The position numbers and the translations under genes are program-made. Source: Gadus chalcogrammus (Eukaryota > Chordata > Actinopteri > Gadiformes > Gadidae). Taken from it: a DNA stretch of 64,000 nt. The first letter of the stretch is position 1, and the number at the start of each line of letters is the position of its first letter. The DNA lies in contig NC_079414.1 in NCBI RefSeq assembly GCF_026213295.1, positions 20,681,607 to 20,745,606 of the forward strand, in the 5' to 3' direction. Shown here piece by piece: positions 1-11,690 of this stretch. The notes under the pieces are model-generated. The model was not told the origin of the DNA. It saw only the letters and a program-made list of their open reading frames with translations, and made no database searches.

Positions 1-3000
1 AGAGGTCTTGTAAGTAGACAACATGAAATATAACACATGTTAACTGTGTTTTGTATTGCTTTTCACATTTCACAATACGTAATACTTTCGACAATTTAAT
101 GGATTGTCAGTAATTCCCTCACATCCAGGGCCCTATTTTTCACGGTCTGAAACACAAGTGAGAAGCGCAAAACGGAAGTAGCTTTGTGGGCGGTGCAAAA
201 CGGAAGTAGCTTTGTGCGTCTGGCTCTTGCGCCCGACGCAAATCTAAAAAGGGTTACCCTGAAGTAGCCTTAATAACCCGTAGGTGTGGTTTGGGCGTAA
301 CATGCAATAAACCAATGAGAATTCCATCTCCCATCCCCTTTAAGAGCCATGAGCGCATTCGAACCTGACGAGTTATTTTGATATTTTGAGTGTGTTTACA
401 GTCTCCGGTGCTCAGTTTATGCCAAATAATATGCCCTAATTCACACATGGAATAGCGTTTTCTTCTACAACTTCCGAAAGACTTAGTCGTCATGTAAGTT
501 GCGGCAAAGAAAACTTAACACACTTATGATATGCGGTCCTGTGGCCGCAACTGTGGGTCTATTTAATGATATGCGGCAAATCCGGCAATACATTAGCACA
601 CATAGTTTCTTACCAGTATTGTATACATTATCGTTATCGACATGTGTTCCTAATATACATGTCCCCCTGTTAATGTACATTGCCATGGACTGTATTATGC
701 ATTAGGTGTTTAGTTTGTGTGTGTTTAAACCAGGGCTCTGAACCGGTTCAAGGAACGAAAACGGAAACCGAAAACTAGCGGAATTTTACGAGGAACGGAA
801 ACGGAAACGAAAACCGACTGTTCCGGGACAGAAACATTATTCTGAAATCCCCAAAACCGGTTAATACCGTTTTTCTTCATTCTCTATATAGCCTATAAAA
901 TTTCATAAAAAAGCATAGCCTATTTCATGAAAGAATACAAATATTTCCGGTTGCCGCGTTCACTTCGCCGCCCGCTAAGCTCAGTTGTCACAAATTCCCA
1001 CCACCACCCTGGCGAGAGGCGATTTGGAAGCAACAGTTGCATTGAGCTCTATCTTCGACAAAGGTAACGTGAGCTAAATTAACCGAGTCCACTATATCGC
1101 CTTTGCATTGTTTCTTGTTGGTGGGCGTGCCCTTAACCTGCGTCCGCGTCGCAGTTTCATTGACATGATCAGACAGCCCGCCCGCTCCCTGATGACAGCC
1201 CTCACTGCTGTCTACACACAGCTATTTGATAAATGCCAGATTATAAAAAACGCATTTCAAAAATCGAGTCTGACTGTCAATAACAATTAGGGCTGCCCGA
1301 ATGCCATTTTTCAGGCCTCAAATACTCGTTGGTTTTTCCGAGCGAATATTCGAATAATCATTCCAGAAAAACACACCATAAAAAAACAACATTAATAATC
1401 CCTATATACTCCCTGGAACCGATTTTGACAGAATCTGCATATTCTTTTGAAGATTTAATAGCTTTTGAACGTTAATTAGTAGGCCTAAGTAAGTTGGAGT
1501 TACTTCGTTTTTCCCCGTGGAAGCGAACAGCTGTTGTTCCGTACCAAATCAGCTGTCCTCTGCCATCTCAGCCCTTGCGGGAGCTTTTCAATTAATTCTG
1601 GAACGTGCATCTTTTCAGGGAATTTGTACAATAAATCCATAACAAATACCGAACATTAATTGTCTTATGTGTCCATATTATATCCATTATATTGACCGGG
1701 TATTCGCAAGACGCTCACGCTCTGCAGCAAGCCAGTAACAGTTGATTGGCGCGGCGCTGTACAGCGAACGTAAACAAACAGCTGAGGTTAGCATTTCACT
1801 AAGCATTTATTTTCCTCCCGAGATCCCGCTAATGTTGTTATAAAGTAAAGGGAAACAAGATATCTATTCTTCCTCCACCTCTCTCGCTTCTCTGCATGGT
1901 GTCGCTTATAGTTTGCCTCCTTCGCGCTGGTAACGTCACGTACGTGAAACAACGAGGCTCCGAATAATGATTTAAGCTTTGAATACTAATTTTCCCAACG
2001 AGTATTTGAATATTCAAATAATTCGGGCCAGCCATAATAACAATGCGGGACAACGTCTCAATTTGCGGGACGTGTAGCTACAAAGAAATGAAAATGCGGG
2101 ACTGTCCCGCACAAAACGACACATCTGTTCACCCTTTTATCGACCACAAAATTAGACTAGGCCCAATTAATTTACGTTCCGAACCGGTTCAGGAACGATA
2201 TGTTGGTGGTGGAACGCAAGAACGAAAACGTTAAATATGCCGGTTCTGTTCAGAGCGGAACGATTGAAAAATAATTTCGTTTTCAAGCCCTGGTTTAAAC
2301 AGATGGATGCACACACACGCGCCTGCATTCATTCATTCTTTTTAACACTCACTCGCAGTAAAACTATGTTTTCTCACGATCCTAAAGGTTATGGGCTTGT
2401 ATACGATGTCTGTGTCAAGAAAATATGTGTTTTCTGTACGGTGTTTGCAGATGAATTGATTTAAATACAACATAGGCTATTACCGCTGTATCAGCTGTTC
2501 TTTCCCAAATAATTTAACCAACGTTATTATTTACCCTAAAACGAGATTTTTTGTTTTGGAAAGCTGGGATATAGCCTACTTGCTCGAGTTTATCATTGTT
2601 ATTATTATTTTTGAACGCATGGCATAACCTACTACAGTGTTCATTCATGAACACTGAACAAAAAAAATTGCAGTGCCGACCTGCCATGGTAGTACGTCAA
2701 AATAGCAACACCAACTGTGCTATCCGCTAGTGCACTTCGACCAGGCATTTGGCGGTCAGTTGCGCAACTGCTTTATCGATACATGGTGCTATAAGATAGC
2801 ACCATGTATAATTTGCGCCGGAACACGCCTCTGCTTTTCGCCAACGCGCCTCTGCGGGGGGAAATCGGCTTTTTGCCGGGTGCAAACTAGCAAAGATACA
2901 TGCGTCGGTTTAGAAAGTAAATTGCGCTGGATGTAAGATAGGGCCAATTATCCGTCATTGAAAATGATCAGAAGTTTTACTCAATATAAAATTTAATTCG

Positions 3001-6000
3001 AACATTTTCTGTTCCAATTTCCTTTCTTATCTCACTACTTCCCTTCTAGTCCTTTCTATTTGGAAGATTGTAGTTAAATAATTCCCATTTTTTTATCAAA
3101 TTGTTAAAAAAATCCAAAATGGTTCTCAAAAAGAAAAAAACATGAACAAACTTTCTTTTCACAACCAAAAATGGTTTCTTAGCATACCTAAATTGATAAT
3201 CCAGTGTTTGGAAACCATTTTGCAACTGAACATGGTGATTGCCATCAATGTAAATAGCCTTTAAACAGTAAACATGTTGTCGTTCATACAATTATATTTG
3301 CCTTTATATTCAATGGGTTCTCATGACATCTATCTGTTTGCTTCTAATCAAGTTTATATTTTCAATTTTGCCTTTGATTTATTGATTTATTTAGAGACTC
3401 GCCTAAACCTACCTCCAATGAAACCTCTCATATAGAAAAAAGTTTTAATATTGCCAATATTTTGAAGGGCATAAATTATTGACCCAGGGATTCATCAGAT
3501 GTGCTATGGCCCTATAGTACCATAGGGCTACCAAGAGGTCATGCACCAGGTGGTTCAATCTTAAATGTAAAATTTCTTTAACTCATAAATCAAATCTTCC
3601 ACTCTTACCAAGTAGTATCCACATTGATACTTCCACTGTTATAAATATTATGGTACATATAACATATTATAGACCTTAAACTTGTTGAGATATACTGTAT
3701 ATATATGTATATATATAATTGTACATATAATTTGGGGTATAAAATGGCAATGAAAATAAAGAGACAATAACAGTATCCGAGTTTCCATATAAAAAGGTGA
3801 CGGCAATGAAAATATTTAAATTTTTAAATAAAAAGGAAATCATCAAATATAGTCTGAAATTCGACAATGATTTGTTATATTTTGGGCATTAATAAACTTG
3901 TATCCTATTAGGGGTTGGGAAGTTAGAGGTGGGTTTAAATGTAATGAAATGATAAGCCTGTTAGACTATTCACATATTAGTTCTGCTTCTTGCCATTGGG
4001 GCTTTGAAAAAATGTCTCCAAGATGTTGATCAATAAACTATTTCATTTATGACCATGTGAGGTTGTCAAGAAAGGCAAGACATGTATTTTAAAATGCTCG
4101 AGGGCTGGTCTCTCAATATTTGGTCTTGCATAATTAACAAGCATAGCCATCATTTCATTTCATGTCAAGTTAAATGTGTTGTCCTTTGAGCAGTGTGTGC
4201 TCTTTAGGAGAGGGCCAATGCCCATATCAGTTTGGTCTCTTGACATGGATTCAGGGATAAATATATATTATAACACTTCTTGCAGGTATAAGGATAGGCA
4301 AAAAGATGCAGGCATGACCATCTTGGATATTGGTTTGCTTACTGGTTACACCCCTGATGTAGAAAATCTCAACCAAGTGAGTACAGTTTTATATTTGTTA
4401 AACAATGACAAGACCTTTGAATAATTTGCATTAACCTGTTTGTGTGCCTGTAGCTGTCAAAAAACAAGGACAGAGCAATCAGAAAGTTTGAAATGGACAA
4501 AGTGCTGTCAGACAAAGGTTCCCTTATCCTTTACCTGGACAAGGTAGGCCACTTTACTTTCCCCTTTCTGCAACAGAACACCCAGATTTCTCCCATCTAC
4601 ACAACTACCTAGTTACAACCTTTCTGTTTGCCCTCTTCAGGTTTCTCACACACAGCCAGAGGAAGTGGCTTTCCATATCAGACAGACAATTAAAGTTGGT
4701 GTCTTACAACCAGCAACTGTATCTGTCTATGAGTACTATAATGGTGAGCACCAAATTCTGCTTCTTGATGAACATGTGCAAATCAAGTTGGGATCTCTCA
4801 AAAAACTTCCATTACGGCAAAACTAGCTGAGACGGTTAAGAGTGTGCCATGCCTTTAGCAACAGATGAGATTTTTTTATCAAGATACAATCTAGTTTGAA
4901 CAACGGTTGTAGAATCCACATATTTCTCTTGTGTAAACAGGGCCTTTATTATATCATCCATCTTTGAACCTAACTATTTAAATTCATGTTGTTTCTAGTT
5001 ATTTAATGATAATAGTTATTTCAATGTTGTCATTTATGTATTTGTATGCCAGATCTTTTTTTATAGATGTTAACGGAGCCATGTTTAAATTCAGTGGCAT
5101 CTAACAGAACGGACGAATCAGTGTATATCCAATTACAATGTTACGTGTGAACGGGGCCCTTTATATCCAGTGACCGGTTTCTCCATGTGGCACTGCTATT
5201 ATTCTACAGTAGCACAGAAATAACAAAAGGCACCAGAGCGGATCCTTTTATTTATTTCTCATAAATCTATGGCTTATAGTTCTACAGACGTAATAACTAA
5301 CTACAATTTATAAATCAGAAACAATATGGGAGGTACCCATTGGTACCTCACAGGCCATTACAGGCCACCGTAGCTCATCCTACGCATGGAAGGGAGCAGT
5401 GGGAGGGGGATATTCAATTGGTATCAATCTGCAACTTCACAGCTCGATAGCACCTAAACCGAACTTCCCCCTTAAAACTTGTTTTCCCAATAACAAACAC
5501 TGCCTTTTGTTATTTTCCTTGCAGAGAAACCTTGTGTGAAATTCTATCATCCAGCTAGGGAAGATGGAAAACTACTTAAACTCTGTCGAGGGGATCTATG
5601 CAAATGTGCTGAAGGTAAAAAAAGAAAAAACTCTTATTTACCCCCAGTAACCTGCTGCTTCACAGGATAAATTACAAGTACAAGGCTTGATTTAATGAGT
5701 AACTTCGCTATCCATCCAGCAGAACCTTTCAAACAACTAGCTATATCAGGTTACCTAATGGACACACAAATGTCATTTCACATAAAGCTGAATATCTTTG
5801 TACTGAATTTTTTTTTTCCAGAGGAATGCAGTATGCAGAAGAAGGGTGCAATCGACAATAATGAACGAAAAGACAAGGCCTGTGACGCTGAAGCAAAAAT
5901 CGATTATGGTAATTTGGTAATTTATGTCAATGTATGTTGGAGTAATATAAACATATACATGTGCTGGGGGGGGGGGGGAGGCGATCAGAATATCAGACTA

Positions 6001-7760
6001 ACAGTTTGCTACCCCTCGGTTCTCAGTGTATAAAGTTAAGATGGAAAGCTATGACGATCACCAAACCACCGATTTTTACAAGATGCGGATAGAGAAGGTG
6101 ATCAAGGAAGGTAAGTCTTTATCTCCGATGCCACTTGCCCTATGGCCATCTAAAAACAACACAATCACAAACACGCTCCCTGTGCCTTTCCAAATTACAT
6201 GCAAAAATAAATTTTGACGGGGCATGTCAGTCATGGGCAATGAGATAATTGTCCCCAGCGATTTGGAGTTGTCAAAGTCATTTGCAAATGCGGCACATGA
6301 CTTTCCGTTGACATGGGATTTTGAGCATAGCGCTTAACGTAGTCAAATTGACACTGTGGCATTTGATCTATTGACCCAAAACCATGCACACTTTTTAAGG
6401 GGGATGGCCTCCATGTGCCTACTCAGTATCCCGGTCCTGGCTTATTGGAAAGTTGGATTGTGAATAAACAAATATTCCTTTTCCCGATTTAATCGCAAAT
6501 GTCCTTGACCAAGCATGTTGACCAAATATTGTGTAATTTGCCCAGCACTCAATTTGAAGTATTTTTTTATATTTTTTATATTTTCTCTGTACTATAGCAG
6601 CTTTGGTCACCAAACAAGTTGGCCGGATTATCTCACTAGGCTACTGTTAGCTGGCAGTCAGGGTTTATGGAACTCTCGTCTGGACGTGTGGAGCTCGTCT
6701 GGACGTGTTGGGCCCTTGAGGTCCACAAATGCCCTAGGAACTGCCCCATGTGGCAGCTCCTAAAATAAAGAATAACCTTGAAAGTAAGGTGTTTATTTCT
6801 CACTTGCTGTTTTGTTTTGCTCATTTATTCGCAGGATCTCTTGATAAATCTCCATTGGGTAAACAACGCATCTTCCTAGGTTATTCCCACTGCAGAGAGT
6901 CTATAGGTCTGAGCTCTGGCAAGAGCTATCTCATCATGGGCACATTGGATAATACAGAGAAAATTGACGATGAGTATGTTTCGTGTTTTTATTTGTTTTA
7001 GACATTGATGGAATTTGAATGGTTAACCTGGTTGAAATGTATTGAGCGTCAGCTCAATATTGGAAAATCGGACTCTCCAGGATTTCGCGATGTTGCGATT
7101 TGCAACTTCGTCAGATGACGTGAGATGACGAGGCAGATCACTATGACACAGGCTGTTGCATCCAAGTCAATTGCCAGCGTGGAAAGAATCAAAATCAATT
7201 ATTCATCAAACCATTTCTCAGTGTTTTTGTTCTTCTAATTAATGTTTTTTTCAGTAATTACTTAATATTTAACAAATTACTCAGGGAAAATTGCAGTAAT
7301 AACTTAATATTTAACAGCAGGGAAATCGCAACTTTCGCAATTTTTATCACAACTTTTATCGCAACTTTCACTACCTCTCGGACTATAATCGCAACAAAAA
7401 CCTAAAAAACACTGCAACTTTCATGGCAACTATTTGGAAAAGCTCACGTATCAGGCATTTTAGGACGCAACAATCTCAAAAAAGGCCAGTGAAATCCTGG
7501 AGGGACTTTCAATTAAAAGATTGCACACTCATGGCACCATTGCAGCATTAGTGCCCATTACCTAACATATGCAGTAGACAGAAATATTAAAGAATATGCT
7601 TTCCACTTTCCTTTCTTTTAGGTATCGGTATGTGCTAGGGGAGAAGACATGGATAGAGTACTGGCCAACAGATCCAGAGTGTGCTGAAGATTTTCAAGAA
7701 ATCTGTCAAGGCCTGGAAGAGCTAGTTTTTACATTTGAATTTGAAGGATGTAGGGATTAG
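1..7760 (+). CDS. c3: Complement C3, upstream copy, 3' exons only
   Basis: These are the last nine coding exons of a C3 gene whose 5' part lies outside the window. Exons: 1-9 (3' end of an exon), 4286-4376, 4454-4543, 4641-4743, 5525-5614, 5822-5908, 6027-6110, 6835-6973 and 7622-7760, ending in TAG. All splice sites are GT-AG and phases agree. They encode the last part of MG8 and the cysteine-rich C-terminal NTR/C345C domain, including IEYWP near the end. In C3 this tail contributes to factor B and properdin contacts. The protein differs from copy B at four positions that I could see: K/N in exon 5822-5908, and S/P, K/E and I/F in exon 6835-6973. No frameshift or stop is seen, so this part looks functional; the rest of the gene cannot be judged. 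Confidence 0.92.
731..2292. mobile_element. Non-autonomous hAT element in C3 intron
   Basis: The ends are CAGGGCTCTGAA and TTCAAGCCCTG, imperfect inverted repeats, flanked on both sides by the 8-bp duplication GTTTAAAC (723-730 and 2293-2300). Eight-base target duplications with a CAGGG terminus are the signature of hAT transposons. The inside carries repeated GGAACGAAAACGG words near both ends and a second element at 1288-2036. No transposase is encoded. Confidence 0.85.
1288..2036. mobile_element. hAT miniature element nested inside another hAT
   Basis: The termini TAGGGCTGCCCGAAT and ATTCGGGCCAGCCATA are inverted repeats of each other, with subterminal ACTCG/ATTCGAAT words at both ends. 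The 8-bp duplication ATAACAAT flanks it (1280-1287 and 2037-2044). It must be younger than the element it sits in. No coding capacity is visible. Confidence 0.82.
7073..7504. mobile_element. hAT-like miniature element in last C3 intron, short form
   Basis: CTCTCCAGGATTTCGCGATG at the left mirrors GAAATCCTGGAGGG at the right. The inside is rich in GCGATTTGCAAC and ATCGCAACTTT words. Copy B has the same ends (46821-48121) but about 870 bp more inside. No clear target duplication remains. Confidence 0.65.
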
Positions 7761-8318
7761 TGTGAACAAAGACCAGGCAACCGAATCTGTGATTTGCTTT
7801 TCAATCAAAATATGAATTTGACCAAATGATTTGTGTTTCAAATCTTTTGATTTCTTCTGTGGTATAAATTAAATTGTATCCGGTTAATTTCGTTGGGTTG
7901 ACTTGGTGATGTTAATAACAAAAGTTACATACCAAACCTATCTGGATCTTCTTTTGTTGGAACATAGTCAGACTCTAGAAGGTATTATTGATTACTGCTA
8001 TGGCTTCATTTTTGGTATAACAGATTTTCCGGATTATGAAATGGACAAAAAAATTGTCACAATAAAATTCGGGATTTTAACAGTGTATTTTCATTTAATC
8101 AATTTGAATAAAGGCAAATCATGATGCAACCAATTGGATTCCATTATTCGGCCTATGTTACACTAAGCAACATGCTGCAAAGTTGTTGTTTCCCTGTTCA
8201 ATAACTAAAATAGGCCCATTCACAGGTAACAAAATCATAATGATTCTTATTGTAATGGGATTATACACTGATTAAATATACTGCTTAATATTAGATTCAA
8301 TTTCTGACAAGTCTGTTC
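7761..8318 (+). other. C3 copy A 3' untranslated region and flank
   Basis: No coding signal follows the C3 stop. Poly(A) signals AATAAA occur at 8061-8066 and 8107-8112, so the transcript probably ends near 8080-8135. The region matches 48378-48950 of copy B closely, with small indels. Confidence 0.6.
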
Positions 8319-8599
8319 TGTTAGATGTCACTGAACTGTAACATGGCTACGTTAACATATCGTGGCGGGCAGCAAGGGAAGGACACTCTCACTTATGGTC
8401 ACGATCACACAACAATTGAACTGCACACAATTAACACACAATCAATTAAGACCCCAAACCCGTTAACCCCACTTAACCTAACAGCAAAACAAGTTGACAA
8501 AAGCCCCTTTTGTCAACTGACAGCCCCTATTCCCATGATCCCCTGCACGACCCCGGAGGAGTCGCGACATAGCCCCAATCGACCCTAACACCCAACACA
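8319..8599 (-). mobile_element. LTR-like segment of a gypsy element, copy A
   Basis: On the plus strand this begins TGTTAG and ends in ACACA, consistent with a TG...CA long terminal repeat read on the minus strand. It lies on the 3' side of the minus-strand pol relic at 8609-9845. Compared with copy B (48951-49358) it lacks about 130 bp, including the minus-strand AATAAA. The limits are inferred from TG/CA ends and context only. Confidence 0.45.
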
Positions 8600-8608
8600 T
8601 AGTCCCGA

Positions 8609-9845
8609 CACACTCAACCCTTCATGCCCACCCAGCCACGCCTCTCTTGGGAGAGCAAGACCCCAGCCAATCTTGTAGTAGGATATACAATCTTGTAGTA
8701 GGATATACAGGGGCCCTTGTGGGCCGCGCAGAGGTCGCAGCGGTGGCAAAAGTCCTCTACGTCCCATCTGACCCGCCCCCAGTAAAACCCCTGCTATCAG
8801 CACAGCGTCTCTCTATGAACTGGGGACTATCACCTGCCACCTTTCTTCTCCTGTAGCAGGTTCCTTCCAGGCTCTCTGCAGCATTCAATCCCTCACTCTC
8901 AGCGCCTCAAACATAGTCCACATGCCTTTCGTTGCAGTGGAGCTCCCAGTCACCACCTCCCAGGGGTGGTCTCTGTCCTGCCTCAACCCACTGTCGCACC
9001 GGTTGTGTGACCATGTCCTGCTCCTGTTGTGTCTGCCACTCTGCGTTCTGCGGCAGACTGGTCCGGCCCCCTCGTGCATGGGGCATGTCTGCTCCTCGAT
9101 ACGCAGCTCTCTCTCACGCGCTTCTCTCCGCTCACAGTACTGGCAACCTCCCAGTGCGCAGGGGCGGCGGGAAAAGGCATCGGCGTTGGCCTGGCTGGCT
9201 CCTTTGTACCACCAGGAAGACATAGGACTGCAGCGAGCAACTTGGCCCTCTGGTTCTCTGAAGGACATCAGCCACTGCAGTGCCGAATGATCTGTCCTGA
9301 CAGTGAAGGGCCGGCCACACAGGTAGTACTTGAAGGGCTTTATCGCCGCCACCATGGCGAGGAGCTCTCGGTGCGTGACGCAATAGCGGTGCTCAGCCTT
9401 GTTGAAGGTTTTGCTGAAATACGCCACAACTCTCCTCCCCTCTTGCCCCGCCTGAGCCAGCACTGCACCCATGCCCATGTCGCTGGCATCTGTGTCGAGA
9501 GTAAACTGCAACCCGTCCCGGGGGGTGAGGACGGGGGCCTCAGTCAGTGCCTTCTGGAGGGAGTTGAAGGCTTGTTGGCCCTGTGGCGTCCAGGTGAAGT
9601 CCCTGTCCTTCTGCAGCAGGTGGTTCAGGGGGGCAGCTGTGCAGGAGAAACCTTGCACAAACTTCCCGTACTATGAGGCCAGGCCGAGGAAGCTCTTCAG
9701 CTGTCGTTGGTCAGTGGGTGTCGGCCAGTCTCTCACTGCATGCACTTTCTCCTCCAGTGTGCTGATGCCTTCTCCCCGCAGTCTGTGACCTAAGAACTCC
9801 ACCTCCTTCCTCATGAAGCTGCACTTATTCGGGTGTAGACTACAA
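8609..9845 (-). pseudogene. Ty3/gypsy retrotransposon pol relic
   Basis: Read on the minus strand, the end of a reverse transcriptase (FLGH motif, about 9810) is followed by the connection and RNase H region, with DTDASDMGMGAVLAQ near 9480-9500 and TDHSALQWL near 9260-9300. Further on comes an integrase zinc-finger remnant with FCHRCDLCAAHKGP near 8710-8760. An in-frame stop sits near 9672 just after FLGLAS, and frame changes separate the RNase H and integrase parts. Protease, most of the reverse transcriptase and the integrase core are missing. This is an old, non-functional genomic fragment. Confidence 0.85.
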
Positions 9846-10430
9846 ACATGATTAACTATGGTCAGGGATGTTCGTTACTGTCTAGACAGGGTCCAATAAA
9901 TAGTGAACTTCATCACAGCCTCACCGAAGCGCCTACAGTGCTTAATGCAAACGCAACAAATCGCAACAAAAAACGCCTGCAGAAATTATCTGACACCCAC
10001 TGGTTTCAGCATTATTCAAGTCTACAGTAGCCTATGTCTTCTGTCATTGATCAATATGAGGACATTTTAACCACGATGGTTGATTAAAATCAGAGGGAGA
10101 CAGCAAGGGCAGCTCGAAAGCAACCTCCCACACAAGAGCAATGGAATCCTTTGATTTTATTATATGCCTTGTGACGTGGCGTTTGATTGGTTCATTTCTG
10201 CTGCGCATGCATTTTTGGAATTTTAAATTGCTGCAATAAATTATGTTGTTGTTGACTGCTAACATGTCTCTATCTTTGCTGTTTAAATCTAACAGTAGTC
10301 TATGAGTAATATATCGGCGGTAACCACTGTTTTCAGTTGTGAAATTGTGCCAGCTGGGCATTCCGTGGTATTGGATGTGTTTTAATATAACACATCCAAT
10401 ACACAGAATGTCCGCTGGTGACGCCACTGA
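9846..10430. other. No gene recognised; contains a locally repeated segment
   Basis: No coding exon is supported here. About 10190-10340 resembles 11550-11690 in the same orientation, sharing AATTGCTGCAATA, TTTGCTGTTTAAAT and GAGTAATATATCGGCG, so both are copies of one dispersed repeat. Confidence 0.6.
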
Positions 10431-10610
10431 GGCTATAGTAGGCTAACGATGCTCTTAGCATCCTACGAGTACTCCTGGAGTCCTCGTTAGCTACGAGCAT
10501 TTCCACGACGTTCGTTACCAACGATGCTTTCGGAAAACGGTGCGAAAAATGTACGATGCTCGTACGACGCACTTTACGACCCACTTAGGCTAACGATGCT
10601 TTCAAGAAAA
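10431..10610. mobile_element. Fragment of a dispersed miniature element
   Basis: Variants of GCTAACGATGCT recur with TACGAGCAT and CGTACGA words in both orientations, and the block ends in TGGGCCCAG. This is typical of fish non-autonomous elements. Complete ends and a target duplication were not found. Confidence 0.45.
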
Positions 10611-11071
10611 CTGGGCCCAGGAGTACCAAAATAAAAGCATGGAATTGTAAAGTAGAATCAACAAATAAAAGCATACAGGCAGCGATAATCTGTTATTAAG
10701 ACCCCTTTTTAAGTGTTACTCACAAACAATTATGTAAAAGAAAATGGATTTGGAGCAATTCGATTTTTCTTAGGATGGACTAACAAATCTCGAATCTAGA
10801 AGTCTCACATCACTCAGTGTCCATTGGGTTTTCCCTGTCCGACAATATGTGTCTTGGTATTGCCTCCTTTTAAGTTAAAAAGAGCATTAATGGGTAAAGG
10901 CGAACAATTAGATCTTGAAGGGTTTTCCCTTACAACATCCTAAAGAAACCCTTATGGTGATTTTATGCCACACACTCTTTTTTAAAGTAGAAATATTATA
11001 GACATAGTAAATGAGTTCCAGACATGTTTTTTAAGATGTTTGCTGGAAATAGCTTATAGGAAAAAAAGATT

Positions 11072-11208
11072 GGACTGCCGCCGAGCTCCCCCCAGCCGGG
11101 GCTGCCGGACTGCCGCCGAGTTCCCCCCGCCGGAGCTGCCGGACTGCCGCAGAGTTCCCCCCGCCGGAGAGGCCGGACTGCCACTGAAGCTCCCCCGCCG
11201 GAGCTGCC
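11072..11208. repeat. GC-rich 34-bp minisatellite, four units
   Basis: Four imperfect head-to-tail units of 34-35 bp, each beginning GGACTGCC and containing CCCCGCCGGAGCTGCC or a variant. A reversed partial copy, GGCGGCAGTCCGG, follows just downstream, so the array can fold back. It is an island of very high GC in AT-rich surroundings. The open frames across it are repeat artefacts. Confidence 0.9.
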
Positions 11209-11549
11209 GCCATCTTCGGCGGCAGTCCGGCACGTTGGATTTGTGAGTGACGTAATTGTGACGGCTGGAGTCTGGATATTACAGGGAGCGGAGGAGAGTC
11301 TCAGGTGGTCGTAGAAGCCGCTCTGGATGAGAGTAAATGGCAGTGATTGAGTGACACTCTGCTGAATGTATTTTATAGAGAGAGAGGGAGAGGGAGAGGG
11401 AGAGAGAATGCCAGTATGAAACTGGCTTGGATCCACATTGTCTTTGTTGTAAAGCACAGGAGAAGTGTGATTATTTCGCCATCTCGTTAACGTGGAAACT
11501 GTTCCCCAATGACTTGCTTTGCAAACGTGACATTAGACCGGTAAAATTT

Positions 11550-11690
11550 GGCTGTGCTTGTATTTTGGGAATTTGAAATTGCTGCAATACATTTTTTTGT
11601 TGACTTCCAACATTCTCTGTCTTTGCTGTTTAAATAAAAAAATTGTCTACGAGTAATATATCGGCGCAACCACAGTTTTTTTCTGGAGCC
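11550..11690. repeat. Second copy of dispersed repeat (see 10190-10340)
   Basis: It shares the ordered words AATTGCTGCAATA, TTGCTGTTTAAAT and GAGTAATATATCGGCG with 10190-10340. Divergence is considerable, so the two are old relatives. Confidence 0.6.

Larger units (their letters stand above)
131..2943. mobile_element. Possible outer miniature transposon around nested hATs
   Basis: GGCCCTAT near 131 is mirrored by ATAGGGCC ending at about 2943, and the sequence inside both ends is rich in GCGC/TTTGCG-type words typical of fish non-autonomous DNA elements. The target-site duplication is not clear, so the limits are tentative. It would make a three-level nest with the elements at 731-2292 and 1288-2036, all within one C3 intron. 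Confidence 0.35.
1..8608. repeat. Tandem segmental duplication, copy A
   Basis: This stretch is nearly identical, by direct reading, to 39746-49367, with scattered single-base changes and a few indels. The left edge cannot be seen because the window opens inside the duplicated unit. The right edge is sharp: both copies read through the same LTR-like sequence and part company after position 8608 (49367 in copy B). Both copies hold the last nine coding exons of a C3 gene and the same transposon insertions at matching sites. The largest difference is in the last C3 intron, where copy B carries about 0.9 kb more. A tandem duplication or later gene conversion explains the similarity; a collapsed or mis-joined assembly must also be considered. 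Confidence 0.93.

Noticed and set aside
9029..9676. 215-codon plus-strand frame
   Set aside because: Antisense to the gypsy RNase H coding sequence; its composition follows from the opposite strand.
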